Assembly (NCBI RefSeq): GCF_004765795.1
Contig: NZ_SBIV01000002.1
Coordinates: 310,001 to 374,000 of the forward strand
DNA length: 64,000 nt
Reading direction: 5' to 3'
Source of the DNA: Halorussus marinus
Lineage (GTDB): Archaea > Halobacteriota > Halobacteria > Halobacteriales > Haladaptataceae
The notes under the pieces were generated by a model that searched no databases, was not told the DNA's origin, and saw only the letters and a list, made by a program, of their open reading frames with translations. Shown piece by piece: positions 62,758 to 64,000 of the stretch; positions within the stretch are counted from its first letter, which is position 1, and the number at the start of each line of letters is the position of its first letter. Position numbers and translations under genes: made by a program.

Positions 62758-64000
62758 TCACTCCCGAACGAGCGTCTCCATCTCGTCGAGGTACTCGTCG
62801 TACACGTCGAGCGCGCGCTGGATCGGTTCGGGCGAGGACATGTCGACGCCAGCGATGTCGAGGAGATCGAGGGGGTACTCCCGCGAGCCGCTCTCGAGGA
62901 ATCGGCGGTAGTCCTCGACCGCGGGCTCGCCCTCTTCGAGGATCCGGTCGGCGAGCGCGACCGCCGCGCTGATCCCCGTGCTGTACTGGTAGACGTAGTA
63001 CGCCCGGTAGAAGTGCGGGATCCGGGACCACTCGCGGGCGATCCGGTCGTCGACGACCGCCGGCTCGTAGAACTCGGCCTTGAGGTCGCCGTAGATCTCG
63101 TCGGCCTTCTGGGGCGTGAGGGCGCCGCCCTCCTCGACGACCTGGTGGGCCTGGTGCTCGAAGTCCGCGAACATGGTCTGGCGGTACAGCGTCGACCGGA
63201 AGCGTTCGAGATACTCGTTGAGGACGTGGCGCCGGAACGTCGGGTCCTCGACGGTTTCGAGCAGGTGGTGGGTCAGCAGGGTCTCGTTGACCGTGCTCGC
63301 GACCTCGGCCACGAAGATCTCGTAGTCGCCGTAGACGTACGGCTGGGCCTCGCTGGTGAGCTGGGAGTGTAGCGAGTGGCCGAGTTCGTGGGCCAGCGTG
63401 AACATCGAGGAGATGTCGTCCTGCCAGTTCATCAGGATGAACGGCTGGGTGTCGTACGTGCCCGCGCTGTACGCCCCCGAGCGCTTGTTCTGGGTCTCGT
63501 AGACGTCGACCCACCGAGAGTCGAGGCCGTCGGCGACCCGGCTCTGGTAGTCGTCGCCGAGCGCGTCGAGCGCGGTGACGACGTGGTCGGTCGCCTCCTC
63601 GTAGGAGACCTCGGGAGTCTCGGTCTCGGTCATCGGCATGTAGACGTCCCACATCCGGAGCTCGTCGACGCCGAGGCTCGCGCGCTTGAGTTCGGCGTGG
63701 CGGTGGAGCTTGTCGAGGTTGTCCCGGACCGTGTCGACGAGGTTGTCGTACACCGCCGCGGGGACGTTGGGACCGTCCATGGCGGCCTCGCGGGCGGTGT
63801 CGTACCCGCGGATGCGCGCGAGCTTCACGTCGGCTTTCACGCTGTTCTCGTAGGCGGTGCCGATGGTGTTGTGCATCTCGCCCAGCCGGTCGAAAAAGCC
63901 CTCGTAGACGGTCTCGCGGAACTCCCGGTCGGGGTTTTTCAACAGGGTCGTGAGGTTGTCCTGCGTGATCTCGACCGCCTCGCCGTCGGGCTTCTCGACG
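62758..64000 (-). CDS. pepF: PepF-type M3 oligoendopeptidase (5' end outside window)
   Basis: The C-terminal 413 codons of an oligoendopeptidase F. The frame is open to the last base of the window, so the start lies beyond 64000. The zinc motif HELGH is in FTLAHELGHSLHSQL, with the third ligand Glu in VAEVASTVNETLLTHHLL (standard M3 spacing). The C-terminal block HFYRAYYVYQYSTGISAA is typical of PepF. It hydrolyses medium-size peptides in the cytosol. About 190-200 N-terminal residues are missing compared with the usual 600-residue protein. Confidence 0.95.
   Translation of the reverse strand, partial: VEKPDGEAVEITQDNLTTLLKNPDREFRETVYEGFFDRLGEMHNTIGTAYENSVKADVKLARIRGYDTAREAAMDGPNVPAAVYDNLVDTVRDNLDKLHRHAELKRASLGVDELRMWDVYMPMTETETPEVSYEEATDHVVTALDALGDDYQSRVADGLDSRWVDVYETQNKRSGAYSAGTYDTQPFILMNWQDDISSMFTLAHELGHSLHSQLTSEAQPYVYGDYEIFVAEVASTVNETLLTHHLLETVEDPTFRRHVLNEYLERFRSTLYRQTMFADFEHQAHQVVEEGGALTPQKADEIYGDLKAEFYEPAVVDDRIAREWSRIPHFYRAYYVYQYSTGISAAVALADRILEEGEPAVEDYRRFLESGSREYPLDLLDIAGVDMSSPEPIQRALDVYDEYLDEMETLVRE

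Overview
The window is a stretch of haloarchaeal chromosome (class Halobacteria). The evidence is very high G+C with strongly GC-biased third positions, an acidic proteome, and a typically archaeal gene set: RLI/ABCE1, ribosomal protein L10e, the PAN proteasomal ATPase, class I lysyl-tRNA synthetase, archaeal CCA-adding enzyme, archaemetzincin, UPF0146 and geranylgeranyl reductase. Many genes have a TATA-like box about 25 bp in front of the start codon and little or no leader. There are also haloarchaeal lineage proteins: HVO_0416-type zinc finger, PitA, J-domain/halobacterial ferredoxin fusion, DUF7344 regulator and DUF5808. I cannot assign a genus. I see no rRNA, insertion sequence, prophage or CRISPR array. 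It reads as a core-chromosome segment with about 60 genes and three tRNAs.

1-12.5 kb: DMT exporter, small zinc finger, SecD-head-like lipoprotein, M32 carboxypeptidase, M20 peptidase, two overlapping membrane proteins, a PIN-ATPase-KH protein, and a divergent MMPL transporter/TrmB regulator pair, followed by a small winged-helix regulator. 12.5-31 kb: a repeat-rich intergenic block, EMC6-like protein plus RLI, an arylsulfotransferase-like protein, archaemetzincin/UPF0146, geranylgeranyl reductase, DUF7344 regulator, uvrA, AI-2E transporter, YgfZ-like protein, ATP-grasp ligase, L10e, rhomboid, aldo-keto reductase, CspA and MATE transporter. 30-38 kb: membrane protein plus J-domain-ferredoxin, tRNA-Phe, a 33-residue zinc protein, hyuA-hyuB, intron-containing tRNA-Met with a duplicated 3' end, a CNNM/CBS protein and tRNA-Asn. 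38-51 kb: CCA enzyme, STAS-like protein, a two-domain metzincin lipoprotein, M29 peptidase, valS, gnd, methyltransferase, DoxX, DJ-1/PfpI, membrane-anchored ferredoxin and a PQQ-type sugar dehydrogenase lipoprotein. 51-64 kb: hexapeptide acyltransferase, PitA, PadR regulator, M50 protease, pyrH-lysS, DUF5808, PAN, a chemotaxis transducer and a truncated PepF.

Translation and quality-control functions recur (RLI, L10e, valS, lysS, cca, tRNAs, PAN, several peptidases), but they are not one operon. Most genes are single or paired. The clear couplings are hyuA-hyuB, pyrH-lysS and the membrane-protein pair at 5.3-6.5 kb (each with 4-nt overlaps), and the membrane protein/J-ferredoxin junction (TGATG).

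The least explained material is mostly non-coding: a hairpin-bearing dispersed element present twice (12.83 kb and 46.56 kb), one copy bracketed by 62-bp direct repeats made from the 3' end of gnd; a 21-bp tandem array; a 105-bp element with perfect 14-bp terminal inverted repeats; a duplicated tRNA-Met tail; and several palindromes placed exactly at TATA boxes or starts of regulator genes. Among proteins, the metzincin lipoprotein with a decayed second catalytic domain and the J-domain-ferredoxin fusion are the most notable.
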